Counted from the stretch's first letter, positions 53,410 through 62,120 are shown. The stretch is DNA of 64,000 nucleotides from Prevotella sp. MA2016 (GCF_000619825.1 NZ_JHUW01000010.1:62001-126000), one strand, 5' to 3'. Notes: generated from the sequence alone by a model not told the origin. Numbers and translations are program-made.

Positions 53410-54642
53410 TTACTGGGCCACCCCTTTGAAGGTGTATCCGGCGCCTTCTACGGCCTGACGGATGTCGGCCTCGGTGGCGCTGCCTTTGATGGTGAGTGTG
53501 CGTGCCGATGCGCTGGCTTTGGCTTTCTCTACGCCAGTCACGCTTTCAACGGCTCTCACCACGGCGGCTTCGCAGTGGCTGCAATGCATATCTTCTACAC
53601 GATACACCACCGTATCAGGATCGGTGGGTTTGTTGTTGCTGAACTTACTGAAAAACTTCATCATAAGGGCAAATATAATTAATAATGTTAATACTGTGGC
53701 ACAAACCAGTTTGAAGGTGCTGGGCATGGCAGCTTGGTGGGCGCAGCAGGCACCGTCGGCAGCCAGACTGAGTGGCAGACCGCTGGCGTTGAGCAGCAAT
53801 CCGAAGAGTACCGAGCACACTACGATGGTGAGCAGGTAGATGGTGGTGAATCGGCGGCCCATCGACTTGTGGACCACCAGTATGCTGGCCAGGTTGACGG
53901 CTGGTCCTGCCATCAGCATCACCAAGGCGGCGCCAGGCGAGAGACCTTTCATCATGAGTGCTGCAGCCACTGGTATGCTACCCGTAGAGCATATATACAT
54001 AGGTATAGCTATCAAGAGTATGAGCAGCATCTGCAACAGTGGCTGACTGCCGAACTGCAGGAAGAACTCGTCGGGCACGGCCACCTGTATGAGTGCGGCC
54101 ACCACCAGTCCTATCAGCAGTCGTAGTCCTATGTCGCGAATCATGTCGTAGTAGGCATATCTCAGTACGCGCCACAGCCGGTTGCCCTGTTGGGTGGAGC
54201 ATGAGGCGGCCTCGGCGGCTGTCATGTCATCATCTGCCACCAGACGGTTCACCAGCAGTCCGCCGCACACGCCCGTGATGAGAGCTGCCACAGGGCGGAT
54301 GATGGCAAATCCCAGTCCCATGAGCGAGAAGGTGGCCAGTATCGAGTCGATGCCCGTTTGAGGTGTGGCAATCAGGAAGGAGGCTATGGCACCCTTCGAT
54401 GCCTTTTCGTTGCGCAGTCCGATGGCAGTGGGTATCACGCCGCATGAACACAGCGGCAGGGGCACGCCCAGCAGGGCCGCCCAGAGCACCGACAGCCTAT
54501 TTTGCTTAGACAGGTAGCGGCGATAGAAGTTTTGTGGCACAAACACGTGCAGCAGTCCTGCAATGAGGAATCCTAACAGCAGATAGGGTGCCATCTCGCA
54601 CACCACGTTGAGTAGTGAAATAAAGAAACTCTGTATATTCAT
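53410..54642 (-). CDS. SO_0444-family Cu/Zn efflux permease with C-terminal HMA domain
   Basis: The ATG at 54642 (MNIQSFFISLL) gives 410 residues. The permease part has about eight membrane helices and the conserved PLPLCSCGVIPTAIGLRN and SFLIATPQTGIDS. From about residue 345 a heavy-metal-associated domain follows with MHCSHCEAA, where C-x2-C binds the metal. It should export copper or zinc. The promoter box TATCTTTG (54649-54656) is so close that the mRNA would start at or next to the ATG. Confidence 0.88.
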   Translation of the reverse strand: MNIQSFFISLLNVVCEMAPYLLLGFLIAGLLHVFVPQNFYRRYLSKQNRLSVLWAALLGVPLPLCSCGVIPTAIGLRNEKASKGAIASFLIATPQTGIDSILATFSLMGLGFAIIRPVAALITGVCGGLLVNRLVADDDMTAAEAASCSTQQGNRLWRVLRYAYYDMIRDIGLRLLIGLVVAALIQVAVPDEFFLQFGSQPLLQMLLILLIAIPMYICSTGSIPVAAALMMKGLSPGAALVMLMAGPAVNLASILVVHKSMGRRFTTIYLLTIVVCSVLFGLLLNASGLPLSLAADGACCAHQAAMPSTFKLVCATVLTLLIIFALMMKFFSKFSNNKPTDPDTVVYRVEDMHCSHCEAAVVRAVESVTGVEKAKASASARTLTIKGSATEADIRQAVEGAGYTFKGVAQ

Positions 54643-54702
54643 CGGCTGCAAAGATACAAAAAAATATTCGCAATTCGGTTGCAATCTTTAAAAAATGCCA
54701 AT

Positions 54703-54956
54703 CTAAGGCTTGAAGCCTGTCTGCCATACGGCTTTTACACCCTCACAGAAATCGTAGAGGATGTGGCGGCCCTGAATACGGCGACCGGCTGGCAAGAAAC
54801 CACAAACGATGCGGGTGATGTGGCGGCGGATATTGAATTCCTTCGGGTCATCCACACCGATGCTTTCTACACGCAGGCTGAAGCGACCTATGCCAGGCAG
54901 AACAACCGTTTTTCGTTCTTGTTTGGATTGATAATAGTAATTTTCATTGTTTTTAT
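54703..54956 (-). pseudogene. Remnant of an HU-family gene
   Basis: The minus strand encodes VVLPGIGRFSLRVESIGVDD, then PKEFNIRRHITRIVCGFLPAGRRI and a stop after GFKP. This is the arm and C-terminal part of a Bacteroidales HU (HIG) protein. The N-terminal helices are absent: YYYQSKQERK is joined straight to VVLPG and no ATG opens the frame. A promoter and structured leader remain upstream. Confidence 0.7.
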
Positions 54957-54993
54957 TGATTAATATGCTACTGTTTTCGCTGTAATTTTATTA

Positions 54994-55037
54994 GGCGCAA
55001 GCCTGTTCTCGCAGTTATTTTTATAACTGCAAAGATA
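54994..55037 (-). promoter_or_regulatory. Promoter and leader, family member 4 (partial)
   Basis: On the minus strand TATCTTTG (55030-55037) is followed at once by a hairpin GCAGTTAT/ATAACTGC and then GCGAGAACAGGCTTGCGCC. The later part of the element is missing. Confidence 0.55.
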
Positions 55038-55097
55038 CTAAATTTTAAGGCAAAATGCAAGCTTTTTACAAGAAATCTTGCCTATAGCCCCCAGAAA

Positions 55098-55232
55098 GTG
55101 ATAGATAAAATCAAAGTATCACTCCACTTATCCGATCAAAAAGAACTACCAGCTATACCCAAACGTGTGTTGAACGCTTTCACAGAGAGTGCCATCAATA
55201 AGATTCTGTCAAAGGATGAAATCCGCTACTGA
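55098..55232 (+). pseudogene. Possible C-terminal gene fragment
   Basis: An open frame encodes SLHLSDQKELPAIPKRVLNA then FTESAINKILSKDEIRY and a stop. It looks like the natural end of a protein, but there is no good start and I do not recognise the family. Confidence 0.3.
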
Positions 55233-55289
55233 GATACCTGGCAAGTTGGTGCAGAAGACGATAATTAGCCAGGCATGGCACCGCAATAT

Positions 55290-55910
55290 TCAACGTGTTG
55301 TATTGATTACTCTTTGTAGTTCTTCTAGGAATCGGGTGGCGTGGGAACCATCCATCTGAGCGTGATGAAACTGGAAAGAGATGGGGAGTGTGGTCTTCAG
55401 CCAGCCTTTGCGATAACGGCCCCATGCCAGGAAGGGATTAGTGTAGATGCCGCTGTACTGGTTGACGATACTGTCGAGTTCTGTGCCAGTGACTGCAGAT
55501 GTGCCGACAATGACGGCTTCATCGTCTAAGATGTCCTGACAGGTTTGTCTGATGGTTTCTGTCAGATGCAGATAATCTGTATTAAACTGTTCCAGATCGT
55601 CAGTAACGGCAACGTCGCAGAAACTGAGTCCGCCTTTGATATTGTCGGCTATCACGTTGATGGCCATACGGTCGTATTTATACAGTTTGCCGTTGTGGGG
55701 CAACATATAGAACTCATCAATCTTTGATGCTGCTTTGCCGATGCACCAGCATAGAAGCATGTTGAATTTCATGCTGCGCTTACGGCTCACTTTACAGAGC
55801 CGCGTCACGTCGAAGGTTTTTGTAAATGTCACCATCGGCATGGGTGACTTGGTCCAGAGTTCGAAGGCTATTGCCCGCTTGGTTTCTTTGGGATTGATTT
55901 CTTGTTTCAT
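55290..55910 (-). CDS. Chloramphenicol-acetyltransferase-like enzyme
   Basis: The 206-residue protein has the CAT catalytic motif FHHAQMDGSHA (His-His-x3-Asp-Gly) near residue 182, the N-terminal RAIAFELWTKSPMPMVTFTK and the conserved FTKTFDVTRL. CAT family enzymes acetylate small hydroxyl compounds. Chloramphenicol itself cannot be assumed, since Bacteroidales carry many relatives. Promoter box TATCTTTG at 55944-55951 on the minus strand. Confidence 0.85.
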   Translation of the reverse strand: MKQEINPKETKRAIAFELWTKSPMPMVTFTKTFDVTRLCKVSRKRSMKFNMLLCWCIGKAASKIDEFYMLPHNGKLYKYDRMAINVIADNIKGGLSFCDVAVTDDLEQFNTDYLHLTETIRQTCQDILDDEAVIVGTSAVTGTELDSIVNQYSGIYTNPFLAWGRYRKGWLKTTLPISFQFHHAQMDGSHATRFLEELQRVINTTR

Positions 55911-56027
55911 CTTATCTTATGAAATTATTCTTATTTTGTTTTGCAAAGATATAGTTTATTCTGCATTTTTTGCTACTTTTGAAGCAAAAGTTTTTTAATG
56001 AATGTAATTGTTATCGATTTTTTTTCG

Positions 56028-56200
56028 TACCTTTGCACCCGGTTTTTGGGATTTCGTAATTAATAGTGCTCGAAATTCTTCTCTGGATTTGTTCCCTAAT
56101 CTGAGAGGTTTGTAGCGCATTGTGGCAAACGTGAGGTTTGTCCGAACCATGATGGTTCATTATTCGTATTTCCGAGGGAAGGAATATTTTAGTACGAGTA
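56028..56200 (+). promoter_or_regulatory. Promoter and 165-nt leader of the efflux operon
   Basis: TACCTTTG (56028-56035) with TTG 17 bp upstream starts a long leader. It holds two copies of GAGGTTTGT about 28 nt apart and the palindrome GAACCATGATGGTTC (56144-56158). No open frame. A regulatory role is possible but unproven. Confidence 0.5.
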
Positions 56201-57613
56201 ATGAATTATAAGAGAAAAAAATTCTTTTTAATGAGTAGTCACAAGTCTTTTTGTGCTCTGACAGTCTCGATGATCGTCGGAGCAGGTTGCTGTGTACCTA
56301 CGTATGCACAGCACAAGATGAGTCTTCAGTCGCTTTTTGACCTGGCTGACCGTCAGAGTCAGCGCATTAAGGTGAGCGAAGCGGCATTGAAGGCTGCAGA
56401 AGAAGGGGTGGCATCGGCTAAATCTGCCATGCTGCCAAGTGTTGAATTCGGTGTGCAAGGCTCTTACACGGGCAATGCTTTCCTGATGTCGCGAGGTTTC
56501 TCTACCAATGGCACCACGGAGTATATTGTTCCGGGATTGGGGCCTCAGCAGGTGCGGAATGGCAAACAGCCTACACCACATTGGGGCAACAGCTTCACCG
56601 CTCAGGCAAGTCAGGTGATCTATACTGGTGGGGCCATCAGCTCAGGCATTGAAATGGCAAAGCTGGGACGCCAGTTGGCAGAGCTTGATGTGGAGAAGAA
56701 TCGCCAGGAGGTGCGTTTCTTGCTTACCGGTTATTATCTTGACCTCTACAAACTGCAGAACCAACTGCAGGTGATAGCGAAAAACATAGAACTGACAGAG
56801 AAGGTCATCGAACAGATGAAGGCGCGCAGAGAACAGGGGACGGTGTTGAAGAACGACATCACACGATACGAACTGCAGCTGCAAAGTCTTCTGCTTACAA
56901 AGACACAGCTTGATGATGCACAGAAGATTATCCGTCATCAGATAAGCACAGCCATCCATCTGCCTGAGGGTGAGGATTTCGATGTGGATACGCAGTCGTT
57001 AGAGCAGGAGAGTAGGGCACTCAAAACACTCACCTCTGAAGGCGTGTGGCAACAGACTGCAGCTGAAAACAACATTGGCATTCGTCAGGCTTCGCTGGCC
57101 ACAGAGATGTCGGAACAGAAAATCAGAAACACGCGTGCGGCTTCACTGCCATCGGTGGCTGTGGTTGCCGAGAACAACCTGGCAGGTCCATACACCTCCG
57201 ACCTGATTCCAAAGAATGCCAATGTTAACGTGTGGTTTGTTGGCATTGGTGTGAAATACAATCTGTCAAGTCTCTGGAAGAACAAGCATGACATCCGGAA
57301 GGCAAGACATGAAAGCACTCAGGCTCGCCAAAGTGTGCAGTTGGCACGCGAAGGCGTAGAGAATGGTGTACAGGCTAACTATACCAATCTGCTGACCAGC
57401 TCGGTAGAGGTGAGCACTCAGGAGAAACAGGTGGAGCTGGCCGACCAGAACTATGCGGTGGTGAAGAACCGCTACGACAACGACCTGGCCTTGCTCACCG
57501 ACATGCTTGATGCCTCAAACATGAAGCTCTCTGCCGATATGGCGCTGGTGAATGCGCGCATCAACATGCTATACAACTATTTCAAACTTAAATATATAAC
57601 AAATACACTATAA
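56201..57613 (+). CDS. TolC-family outer-membrane efflux protein
   Basis: The 470-residue protein has a signal peptide (cleavage near TYAQ, residue 36; a second ATG at 56231 is possible). Two long repeated helical domains follow (SLFDLADRQSQRIKVSEAAL; ENNIGIRQASLATEMSEQKI). It forms the exit duct of a tripartite pump with the next two genes, 2 nt and 0 nt apart. Confidence 0.92.
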   Translation: MNYKRKKFFLMSSHKSFCALTVSMIVGAGCCVPTYAQHKMSLQSLFDLADRQSQRIKVSEAALKAAEEGVASAKSAMLPSVEFGVQGSYTGNAFLMSRGFSTNGTTEYIVPGLGPQQVRNGKQPTPHWGNSFTAQASQVIYTGGAISSGIEMAKLGRQLAELDVEKNRQEVRFLLTGYYLDLYKLQNQLQVIAKNIELTEKVIEQMKARREQGTVLKNDITRYELQLQSLLLTKTQLDDAQKIIRHQISTAIHLPEGEDFDVDTQSLEQESRALKTLTSEGVWQQTAAENNIGIRQASLATEMSEQKIRNTRAASLPSVAVVAENNLAGPYTSDLIPKNANVNVWFVGIGVKYNLSSLWKNKHDIRKARHESTQARQSVQLAREGVENGVQANYTNLLTSSVEVSTQEKQVELADQNYAVVKNRYDNDLALLTDMLDASNMKLSADMALVNARINMLYNYFKLKYITNTL

Positions 57614-57615
57614 AA

Positions 57616-58644
57616 ATGGAAAAGAATAAGATTACGACCTATATTTATAATGCGATTGTGATACTTTGTATCGTAGGCGGCGCTGTTTATGCTGCCAGTC
57701 AGTTTATGTATTTCGGTGGTGGCGAGGTGACGGATAATGCCCGTGTGTGCCAGAATATCGTGCCACAGAACTGCCGCGTGCAGGGTTTTATCCGCGAGGT
57801 GCGCTTCAACGAGTTTCAGGAGGTGAAGAAGGGCGATACGCTGGTTGTCATTGAGGATGCCGAGTTCCGACTTCGTCTGGCTCAAGCAGAAGCCGATTTG
57901 ACCCGTGCTGAGCGCGGTTCGCAGGGTACAGCAAGCAGTATCCATACCACTAAGACCAGTATCGGCGTGACCGAAGCAGGCATTGAAGCTGCTCGTGTGC
58001 AGATGGAGAATGCAAAGAGAGAGGATGCGCGTTTTCAGAAACTGCTGGAACAGGATGCTGTAACACAGCAGCAGTATGACAATGTCCACACGGGTTATCT
58101 GAGTGCCAAGGCCGGATATGAGCAGGCACTTCGTTCGCGCAACACACAGACGGCCGTTGTGGCAGAGCAAGGACATCATCTCTCAGCTTCAGAAGCTGCC
58201 ATCGAACTGGCTCGTGCACAGGTGGAGATAGCCCGACTGAACCTCTCGTATTGCTACATCATTGCCACTTGCGATGGTGTGGTGGGTAGCAAGGATATTC
58301 ATGTGGGGCAGCTGGTTAATCCCGGTCAGACAATGGTGAGCATCGTCGACAAACATGAGAAATGGGTGGAGGCCAACTATCAGGAGTCGCAGATGCCAAA
58401 TATCAAGGTGGGCGATAAAGTGCGTTTTACTGCCGATGCTGTTCCTGATGTGGAATATACAGGTGTGGTAGAGCGTATCAGCGATGCTACAGGCAGTGCG
58501 TTCTCGTTGATTCCTATCGACAATGCAACTGGCAATTTTGTTAAGGTAGAGCAGCGCGTGACGGTACGTGTACGGATTGATGCATGCGATGAGGTAAAGC
58601 AGTTGCATGGTGGTTATAACGTGGTTTGTAAGGTAGAAGAGTAA
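57616..58644 (+). CDS. HlyD/EmrA-family membrane fusion protein
   Basis: The 342-residue protein has one N-terminal membrane helix (about residues 12-32), the lipoyl half-motifs QGFIREVRFNEFQEVKKGD and VVGSKDIHVGQLVNPGQ, a coiled-coil hairpin (residues 85-200) and a barrel domain. It links the MFS pump with the TolC protein. The stop overlaps the next start by one base. Confidence 0.93.
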   Translation: MEKNKITTYIYNAIVILCIVGGAVYAASQFMYFGGGEVTDNARVCQNIVPQNCRVQGFIREVRFNEFQEVKKGDTLVVIEDAEFRLRLAQAEADLTRAERGSQGTASSIHTTKTSIGVTEAGIEAARVQMENAKREDARFQKLLEQDAVTQQQYDNVHTGYLSAKAGYEQALRSRNTQTAVVAEQGHHLSASEAAIELARAQVEIARLNLSYCYIIATCDGVVGSKDIHVGQLVNPGQTMVSIVDKHEKWVEANYQESQMPNIKVGDKVRFTADAVPDVEYTGVVERISDATGSAFSLIPIDNATGNFVKVEQRVTVRVRIDACDEVKQLHGGYNVVCKVEE

Positions 58645-60275
58645 TGGGAAAACTGACTGAATTTCTGATGAAGGCACCACCGCCACCAGCTGGCATGCCT
58701 TTCTGTATGCCGATGATGAAAGGGTGGGTGCCACGCAGGTTGCAGCCCTGGATCTACGTTCTGACGGCGCTGTGCTTTCAATTCTCAGGAGGCATATATC
58801 TGGGTGCTCTCGACGAGATTCGTGGCACGACCAACTTCATGATTGAGGATGTGATGTTTCTGCTCTATGCCACGCTGGCAGGCATGGCTATGTGGTTTCC
58901 TATGCTGTTCAGGATGAAGTTCCGATTCACCAATCAGCAGTTGCTATGCACCTCGGCCATCGTGATGGGCATCTGCAATGTTATCACGATGCATAGCCAG
59001 TCGATGCCTGTACTCGTTGTGACATGCTTCATTGCAGGAATAGCCAAGATTCAAGGCACATTCGAGTGTATGAGCAACATCCAGTTGTGGATTACGCCAA
59101 AGCGCGACTTCGCTGTCTTCTTCCCCGTGCTCCATATCCTCCTGCTCACTGCCATCGAGGGTAGTGGGTGGCTTGCTGCCTGGATGGGGCACCATTTCAC
59201 ATGGCAGATGATGCATGCCTTCACCATAGGTACTATGTCGTTCGTGCTGCTGACACAGACTGTTCTGTGCCGCCCGTTCTGTCCGATGCCTAACAGGTTC
59301 TCACTGAAAGGTACCGACTGGCAGGGCGCACTGCTCATCTGCGTCACAATGCTCCTGTTCTCGTATATCTTTGTCTATGGCGATCACTACAGATGGTTCG
59401 CCAGCCTGCACATCAGAGTGCTGGGGGCTTTTTCACTCCTCTTTGCAGTACTCACCCTTTACCGGCTGATTCACAACCGCTATCCATACGTCGAGCTTCG
59501 CCTGCTGAAATGCCGCAACGTGGTACCCATTCTCATTGTAACCATATTGGCTGAACTGGCTTTCGGTGCCGAGCATACACTTGAAGAGATACTCTATACA
59601 GAGGTCGTCGGACTGGAAGAACTCACCAAGGAGAGTCAATATATGTGGGCATTGCCAGGCATGTTCCTGGGTATAGCGTTCGACCTCTACTGGTTGAAGG
59701 TTCAGCAATGGAAGGTATGGAAACTGATAGGCATCGCTTTTCTGTCCATCAGCGCTTACGCCTTGCTGATGTATTCCACGTTGGGTATGGCGGTAAACAT
59801 CGAGCAATACCGGCTGGCTATCGTGCTCCGTGGCTTTGGCTATGGCATTCTTGCACCAACCCTGATGTGGGCATTGGACGAATCGGTACCCAGTCTTGAG
59901 ATGTTCTTTATGGGACTGTTCGTGTTCAACATCCCGCACATGTATCTTGGTGGTGCTATGGGTTATGGTTTCTATACCACCATTTTCTCGCATTTCCTGA
60001 ATGAGGACATGATGAACTATGGTCGTCAGCTGACACTCACAAACCTCGACCTCTCACAATTTGATTTCGGGGCGTTCATGGGCAATAGTTATTTGCATTC
60101 TATGATGCTCGTAGCTATTAAACAGGTGTATGGTTACGTCATCTGGTTTGCCCTGCTTCTGGCGTCTGTCTTCCTGTTGTGTGATATTCCCGCTGTCAGA
60201 ACAAACATCCGCAAAGTGCCTCTATGGCCTGTATTGGCAATAGAATATCTGGCGAGGAAACATAAGAATGCTTAA
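58644..60275 (+). CDS. MFS (DHA2/EmrB-like) multidrug transporter
   Basis: The 543-residue protein has about 14 hydrophobic helices. It reads like the divergent Bacteroidota EmrB branch (LGALDEIRGTTNFMIEDVMF near the start; ILAELAFGAEHTLEEILYTEV in the middle). With the HlyD and TolC proteins it should expel toxic compounds across both membranes. A strong terminator follows. Confidence 0.88.
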   Translation: MGKLTEFLMKAPPPPAGMPFCMPMMKGWVPRRLQPWIYVLTALCFQFSGGIYLGALDEIRGTTNFMIEDVMFLLYATLAGMAMWFPMLFRMKFRFTNQQLLCTSAIVMGICNVITMHSQSMPVLVVTCFIAGIAKIQGTFECMSNIQLWITPKRDFAVFFPVLHILLLTAIEGSGWLAAWMGHHFTWQMMHAFTIGTMSFVLLTQTVLCRPFCPMPNRFSLKGTDWQGALLICVTMLLFSYIFVYGDHYRWFASLHIRVLGAFSLLFAVLTLYRLIHNRYPYVELRLLKCRNVVPILIVTILAELAFGAEHTLEEILYTEVVGLEELTKESQYMWALPGMFLGIAFDLYWLKVQQWKVWKLIGIAFLSISAYALLMYSTLGMAVNIEQYRLAIVLRGFGYGILAPTLMWALDESVPSLEMFFMGLFVFNIPHMYLGGAMGYGFYTTIFSHFLNEDMMNYGRQLTLTNLDLSQFDFGAFMGNSYLHSMMLVAIKQVYGYVIWFALLLASVFLLCDIPAVRTNIRKVPLWPVLAIEYLARKHKNA

Positions 60276-60314
60276 CTGAGTTTAATGGATTGTCAGCATA
60301 GTTTAGCGAGTTTA

Positions 60315-60366
60315 AATCCGTGCCAGTTTGACTTCAGCGATTGTCATTCTGGCACGGATTCTTTTA
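60315..60366 (+). terminator. Terminator of the efflux operon
   Basis: A perfect 12-bp stem AATCCGTGCCAG/CTGGCACGGATT with a 22-nt loop is followed by CTTTT. Confidence 0.75.
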
Positions 60367-60513
60367 GCAAAACCTCGACATGAAGTGTATCGTGCCTAGG
60401 ATTCAGAATCAGTCATAATACTCAATCTTCAGTTCCTCGCTGACATTGAAATCATCATGAAAGCCATCGTCATAGTTATCATCGTTATTATGAACTTGGG
60501 CAATGTCATACCT

Positions 60514-60858
60514 TCAATCGGTTACCACTTCATTGAAATGTTCCTTGCCCCAAGCTATCAGAGCCGTAAGTGCTGGCATCAGCGATTTGCCTGTCTCTGT
60601 CAGGGAATATTCCACTCGGGGAGGGACCTCTGGATAGACCTCACGATGTACCAGGTGGCTTTGCTCCAGATTCTTCAGCGTCTGCGAGAGCATCTTCTGG
60701 GAACAGTCCGTCATCAGACGACGGATCTCATTAAAGCGCAATATACCCGTCTCGCTGGTGTGAAGCATATAGAGCACCAGCATAGACCACTTGTCACCGA
60801 AACGACTCACTACTTGCCTGATAGGACAGGCTAAATATTCAGCTTTGATATCTGCCAT
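60514..60858 (-). CDS. HxlR-family transcriptional regulator
   Basis: The ATG at 60858 (MADIKAEYLACPIRQVV) gives 114 residues. The winged helix carries CPIRQVVSRFGDKWSMLVLY, RFNEIRRLMTDCSQKMLSQTL and EVPPRVEYSLTETGKSL. HxlR proteins often sense reactive compounds through a cysteine such as the one near the N-terminus. It is divergent from the cupin/flavin gene pair. After its TGA stop the same frame stays open for 34 more codons of very acidic sequence. Confidence 0.92.
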   Translation of the reverse strand: MADIKAEYLACPIRQVVSRFGDKWSMLVLYMLHTSETGILRFNEIRRLMTDCSQKMLSQTLKNLEQSHLVHREVYPEVPPRVEYSLTETGKSLMPALTALIAWGKEHFNEVVTD

Positions 60859-60873
60859 AACTTCTAATTTTCC

Positions 60874-60961
60874 CGCAAGGACAGTGCAAACCAAATGCAA
60901 TCGAGCTCGCTCGAATTGCTGAGGTGCAGCCTGTTCTCGCTGAGTTTACTCAGCAAAGGTA
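60874..60961 (-). promoter_or_regulatory. Promoter and structured leader, family member 3
   Basis: The minus strand reads TACCTTTG (60954-60961), then hairpin GCTGAGT/ACTCAGC, then GCGAGAACAGGCTGCACCTC and AGCA. A second hairpin TCGAG-CGAG-CTCGA and TTGCATTTGGTTTGCACT follow. The hxlR start follows about 15 nt later. Confidence 0.65.
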
Positions 60962-60968
60962 ACAAATA

Positions 60969-61058
60969 GTTACCAAGTAACATCATTATACTTAGTTAAT
61001 CTAAGTTAAAGATGATTTTGCAAAAGTCCGAATCTGTCACAATTCCTACCATTTGGTA
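60969..61058. promoter_or_regulatory. Palindromic operator candidates between hxlR and cupin genes
   Basis: GTTACCAAGTAAC (60969-60981), ACTTAGTTAATCTAAGT (60990-61006) and TACCATTTGGTA (61047-61058) are all inverted repeats. The first and third share TTACCA/TACCA halves. They lie between divergent promoters and are likely sites for the HxlR protein. Confidence 0.5.
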
Positions 61059-61105
61059 ACTATGGCACAAAAAAGTGCCTTCTTGTGGGAATGAAATTCT
61101 TGCCG

Positions 61106-61113
61106 TACCTTTG
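61106..61113 (+). promoter_or_regulatory. -7 box of the cupin gene
   Basis: TACCTTTG, with TTG (61083-61085) 20 bp upstream; start codon 43 nt later. Confidence 0.6.
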
Positions 61114-61156
61114 CAGCGTCAAAACGAACAAATAACATTTTAAACGAATAAGAATT

Positions 61157-61612
61157 ATGAAACAGATTGAGACAATTAAGAGTGGTAAGAATTACAGCGC
61201 AGTAAGCGTAGGTAAGATGAGTGAGATTATCGAGCACGTGCTTCCGATGGGCCCCAACGTAACCATTCAAGGTAAGGTATTCGCAGGTCAGGCCGTAGGT
61301 GCAACTGGCAGCGAACTGAGTTTCCAGACGCTCGTTCCTGGTCAGGACAGCGGTTTCCTGCACACCCACAAGACTCACGAGGAACTTTACATTATCCTGA
61401 AGGGTGAAGGCCAGTATCAGGTGGATGGTGAGATCTTCCCTGTCAGCGAGGGTACCATTATCCGCGTCGCTCCCGATGGCAAGCGTGCGCTGAAGAATAC
61501 TGGCAGCGAGAACCTGACTATGCTCTGCATCCAGTACAAGGCCAATGCCTTCACTGAGGCTGACAGCCCTATGACCGACGGTGTAATTCTGCAGGAAGAA
61601 CTGAAATGGTAA
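61157..61612 (+). CDS. Cupin-domain protein
   Basis: The 151-residue protein has one cupin barrel with the metal-type motifs GFLHTHKTHEELYIILKGEG and VSEGTIIRVAPDGKRALKN. Substrate unknown. Its end overlaps the next gene by 7 nt and it is divergent from hxlR, so it probably belongs to the HxlR regulon. Confidence 0.88.
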   Translation: MKQIETIKSGKNYSAVSVGKMSEIIEHVLPMGPNVTIQGKVFAGQAVGATGSELSFQTLVPGQDSGFLHTHKTHEELYIILKGEGQYQVDGEIFPVSEGTIIRVAPDGKRALKNTGSENLTMLCIQYKANAFTEADSPMTDGVILQEELKW

Positions 61613-62073
61613 GCGAGATGTTCGACAAAGCAATTCAGTTTCTGAAAGGCCACAAAGAGATTGCCCTTGCCACCAGCGAGGGCAATCTTCCTAAGTTGCG
61701 CATTTTCCAGATTATGAAGCAGGAAGGGCATGTCCTCTACTTTGCCACCTCTTCAAAGAAAGCAGTCTATCGGGAGTTGCGTCAGAATCCCAATGTAGAG
61801 ATACTAGCCTACGCAGATAATATTTCCGTTAGATGTTCTGGTATGGTGAACTTCAACGTGGAAGACGATGTGAAGCGATGGATTTATGACCATAATCCCG
61901 TGCTGTCCCGCCTCTATACGAGCTATGACCAGATGGAATACTTCTGCCTGCCAATAGCAGAGATGGACTATTACGACCTGTCTCCAACACCGCCGGTATT
62001 CCAACATTTCGATCTCATTTCAGGCGAAATAGGCAACGGTTTCGTTGGTGAGAGGTACAAGAATAATCAATAA
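61606..62073 (+). CDS. Pyridoxamine-5'-phosphate-oxidase-like flavin protein
   Basis: The 155-residue split barrel starts with MFDKAIQFLKGHKEIALATS and has GHVLYFATSSKKAVYRELRQNP and NISVRCSGMVNF. Such proteins bind FMN or F420 and reduce small molecules. Either of two starts (61606 or 61618) is possible. Pairs with the cupin gene. Confidence 0.85.
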   Translation: MVSEMFDKAIQFLKGHKEIALATSEGNLPKLRIFQIMKQEGHVLYFATSSKKAVYRELRQNPNVEILAYADNISVRCSGMVNFNVEDDVKRWIYDHNPVLSRLYTSYDQMEYFCLPIAEMDYYDLSPTPPVFQHFDLISGEIGNGFVGERYKNNQ

Positions 62074-62120
62074 TTTTAATTTCTATAACGATTCAAGATA
62101 TGAATACAAACAGACTAGCT

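Noticed and set aside
55290-55910. Chloramphenicol resistance gene
   Set aside because: The CAT fold and motif are clear, but many relatives acetylate other compounds, so resistance is not claimed.
60457-60834. Plus-strand frame starting MKAIVIVIIVIM
   Set aside because: It runs antisense through hxlR and its operator side; the hydrophobic start arises from the acidic hxlR extension read in reverse.
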